64,000 nt of DNA from Branchinecta lynchi (Eukaryota; Arthropoda; Branchiopoda; Anostraca; Branchinectidae). A program made the position numbers and the translations under genes. Shown in pieces: positions 61,271-64,000 of this stretch. Each line of letters starts with the position of its first letter. The first letter of the stretch is position 1. The notes beneath the pieces were generated by a model. The model was given only the letters and a program-made list of their open reading frames with translations. It did not search any database and had not been told where the DNA came from. The stretch spans positions 186,001 to 250,000 of the forward strand of contig JAKZAP010000080.1 in assembly GCA_023053575.1 (NCBI GenBank), written 5' to 3'.

Positions 61271-63186
61271 GTTTGTTTTCCCACAAGGTTTGTTTTCCCA
61301 CAAGGTTTGTTTTCCCACAAGGTTCGTTTTGCCACAAGGTTGGTTCTCCAGAAAGGTTTGTTTCCCCACAAGGTTGGTTTTCCCACAAGGTTTGTTTTCC
61401 CGCAGGGTTTGTTTTCCCATAAGGTTAGTTTTCCCGCAAGGTTTGTTTTCCCACAAGGTTAGTTTTCCCACAAGGTTTGTTTCCCCAAAAGGTTTGTTTC
61501 CCCACAAGGTTTGTTTTCCCACAAGGATTGTTTTCTCACAAGGTTTGTTTTCCCACTGTGTTGGTTTTCCCAAAAGGTTCGCTTTCCCGCAAGGTTGGTT
61601 TTCCCACAAGGTTGGTTTTCCCACAGGGTTTGTTTCCCCATAAGGTTGGTTTTCCCAAAAGGTTTGTTTTCTCACAAGGTTTGTTTTCCCACTAGGTTGG
61701 TTTTCCCACAAGGTTTGTTTTCCCACAAGGTTTGTTTACCCACAAGGTTTGTTTTCCCCCAAGGTTGGTTTTCCCGCAAGGTTGGTTTTCCCATAAGGTT
61801 GGTTTTCCCACAAGGTTGGTTTTCCCGCAAGGTTAGTTTTCCCACAAGGTCTGATTTAACACAATGTTTGTTTTCCCACAAGGTTGGTTTTCCCGAAAGG
61901 TTTGTTTCCCCACAAGGTTGGTTTTCCCACAAGGTTGGTTTTCCCGCAGGGTTTGTTTTCCCACAAGGTTAGTTTTCCCGCAAGGTTTGTTTTCCCACAA
62001 GGTTGGTTTTCCCGAAAGGTTTGTTTCCCCACAAGGTTGGTTTTCCCACAAGGTTGGTTTTCCCGCAGGGTTTGTTTTCCCACAAGGTTAGTTTTCCCGC
62101 AAGGTTTGTTTCCCCACAAGGTTTGTTTTCCCACAAGGTTTGTTTTCCCACTGTGTTGGTTTTCCCAAAAGGTTCGCTTTCCCACAAGGTTGGTTTTTCC
62201 ACAAGGTTGATTTTCCCGCAGGGTTGCTTTCCCCATGAGGTTGGTTTTCCCACAAGGTTTGTTTTCTCACAAGGTTTGTTTTCCCACTAGGTTGTTTTTC
62301 CCACTAGGTAGGTTTTCCCACAAGGTTTGTTTTCCCACAAGCTTTGTTTTCCCCCAAGGTTGGTTTTCCCGCAGGGTTTGTTTTCCCACAAGGTTAGTTT
62401 CCCGCAAGGTTTGTTTCCCCACAAGGTTTGTTTTCCCACAAGGTTTGTTTTCCCACTGTGTTGGTTTTCCCAAAAGGTTCGCTTTCCCACAAGGTTGGTT
62501 TTCCCGCAGGGTTGCTTTCCCCATAAGGTTGGTTTTCCCACAAGGTTTGTTTTCCCACAAGGTTTGTTTCCCCAAAAGGTTTGTTTCCCCACAAGGTTTT
62601 TTTCCCCACAAGGTTTGTTTCCCCACAAGGTTTGTTTTCCCACAAGGATTGTTTTCTCACAAGGTTTGTTTTCCCACAAGGTTTGTTTCCCCACAAGGTT
62701 TGTTTCCCCACAAGGTTTGTTTTCCCACAAGGTTAGTTTTCCCACAAGGTATGTTTCCCCACAAGGTTTGTTTCCCCACAAGGTTTGTTTTCCCACAAGG
62801 ATTGTTTTCTCACAAGGTTTGTTTTCCCACTGTGTTGGTTTTCCCAAGAGGTTCGCTTTCCCGCAAGGTTCGCTTTCCCGCAAGGTTGGTTTTCCCACAA
62901 GGTTTGTTTTCCCACTAGGTTTGTTTCCCCACAAGGTTTGTTTTCTCACAAGGTTTGTTTTCCCACAAGGTTTGTTTCCCCACAAGGTTTGTTTCCCCAC
63001 AAGGTTTGTTTTCCCACAAGGATTGTTTTCTCACAAGGTTTGTTTACCCACTGTGTTGGTTTTCCCAAGTGGTTCGCTTTCCCGCAAGGTTCGCTTTCCC
63101 GCAAGGTTGGTTTTCCCACAAGGTTTGTTTTCTCACAAGGTTTGTTTTCCCACTAGGTTTGTTTTCCCACAAGGTTTGTTTTCTCA

Positions 63187-63190
63187 CAAG
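63187..63190. other. Empty paralogue of the LTR insertion site
   Basis: CAAG after TTCT-CA, 1,920 bp beyond the second empty site. The three monomers that follow, and the TTTTGCCACAAGG marker, are identical to those right of the element. Confidence 0.8.
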
Positions 63191-64000
63191 GTTTGTTTTC
63201 CCACAAGGTTTGTTTTCCCACAAGGTTTGTTTTCCCACAAGGTTTGTTTTGCCACAAGGTTGGTTTTCCAGAAAGGTTTGTTTCCCCACAAGGTTGGTTT
63301 TCCCACAAGGTTTGTTTTCCCGCAGGGTTTGTTTTCCCATAAGGTTAGTTTTCCCGCAAGGTTTGTTTTCCCACAAGGTTAGTTTTCCCACAAGGTTTGT
63401 TTCCCCACAAGGTTTGTTTCCCCACAAGGTTTGTTTTCCCACAAGGATTGTTTTCTCACAAGGTTTGTTTTCCCACTCTGTTGGTTTTCCCAAAAGGTTC
63501 GCTTTCCCGCAAGGTTGGTTTTCCCACAAGGTTGGTTTTCCCGCAGGGTTTGTTTCCCCATAAGGTTGGTTTTCCCACAAGGTTTGTTTTCTCACAAGGT
63601 TTGTTTTCCCACTAGGTTGGTTTTCCCACAAGGTTTGTTTTCCCACAAGGTTTGTTTACCCACAAGGTTTGTTTTCCCCAAAGGTTGGTTTTCCCGCAAG
63701 GTTGGTTTTCCCATAAGGTTGGTTTTCCCACAAGGTTGGTTTTCCCGCAAGGTTAGTTTTCCCACAAGGTCTGATTTAACACAATGTTTGTTTTCCCACA
63801 AGGTTGGTTTTCCCGAAAGGTTTGTTTCCCCACAAGGTTGGTTTTCCCACAAGGTTGGTTTTCCCGAAGGGTTTGTTTTCCCACAAGGTTAGTTTTCCCG
63901 CAAGGTTTGTTTTCCCACAAGGATGGTTTTCCCGAAAGGTTTGTTTCCCCACAAGGTTGGTTTTCCCACAAGGTTGGTTTTCCCGCAGGGTTTGTTTTCC

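Larger units (their letters stand above)
32667..64000. repeat. 17-bp satellite array, right arm
   Basis: Same monomer and orientation as the left arm, about 1,840 units by length, starting at the 3' LTR and running off the right window edge. It resumes in the phase expected if the LTR element landed inside one monomer. It contains a D-type block, a copy of left-arm sequence, two ~9-kb segments and further D-type units, each listed separately. The stretches 36019-39009 and 57156-59178 are also satellite; about 37820-38660 and 57156-57990 match each other at a constant offset of 19,336 bp. A shortened unit of about 10 bp lies near 36905. No gene is supported anywhere in this arm. Confidence 0.98.
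59502..64000. repeat. D-type higher-order repeats, tandem
   Basis: Units start at 59502, 61321 and 63241, each with TTTTGCCACAAGG and TTTTCCAGAAAGG (TTCTCCAGAAAGG in the second). Lengths are 1,819 and 1,920 bp; the third runs off the window. Each also carries a TCTGATTTAACACAATG unit (about 60028, 61849 and 63769), the best private marker of the family. The difference of 101 bp is six monomers less one base. Confidence 0.85.

Overview
The window is almost entirely non-genic. About 61.2 kb of the 64 kb is one head-to-tail satellite with a 17-bp unit, consensus GGTTTGTTTTCCCACAA, roughly 3,600 units by length. It is always in the same orientation and runs off both window edges. A single 2.8-kb LTR retrotransposon (29850-32666) splits it into a left arm (1-29849) and a right arm (32667-64000). 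This points to eukaryotic constitutive heterochromatin, such as a centromeric, pericentromeric or subtelomeric block, probably from an animal. The species cannot be named from the sequence. I see no protein-coding gene, rRNA, tRNA gene, CRISPR array or bacterial feature.

The satellite is not uniform. Monomer variants (TTGG, TTAG or TTCG for TTTG; CCCGCAA or CCCCCAA for CCCACAA; ACTAGG; ATAAGG; the ACTGTGTTGG-AAAAGG-TTCGC trio) recur in fixed order and define nested higher-order repeats. The left arm holds 2-3 kb blocks between 4.1 and 18.5 kb, a 715-bp tandem pair at 19.7-21.2 kb, and three copies of a ~2-kb unit at 23.3-29.15 kb. The right arm holds a 1.7-kb D-type block, a copy of left-arm sequence at 34.4-36.0 kb, two tandem copies of a ~9-kb segment (39.0-57.15 kb), and tandem D-type units at 59.5-64.0 kb. 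Offsets between copies mostly change in steps of 17 bp, the signature of unequal exchange or replication slippage.

The retrotransposon has 501/500-bp LTRs with TG...CA ends that differ at three bases and one 1-bp indel. It also has a tRNA primer-binding site, a short purine-rich tract before the 3' LTR, and a 4-bp target duplication with one mismatch. The 1.8 kb between the LTRs has no usable gag or pol frame, so the element is non-autonomous. Three unoccupied paralogues of its insertion site (59.45, 61.27 and 63.19 kb) lie in the same window, so the integration can be reconstructed to the base.

The long open frames across the array are artefacts: the consensus monomer has no stop codon in any of six frames and 17 is not a multiple of 3, so any stretch of it reads as a 17-residue peptide repeat. 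The most biologically suggestive property is that every canonical monomer contains a GTGGGAA core (RBPJ/Su(H)/CSL consensus) on the minus strand, and the CCCGC variants match the E2F consensus. This is a motif observation, not evidence of function.
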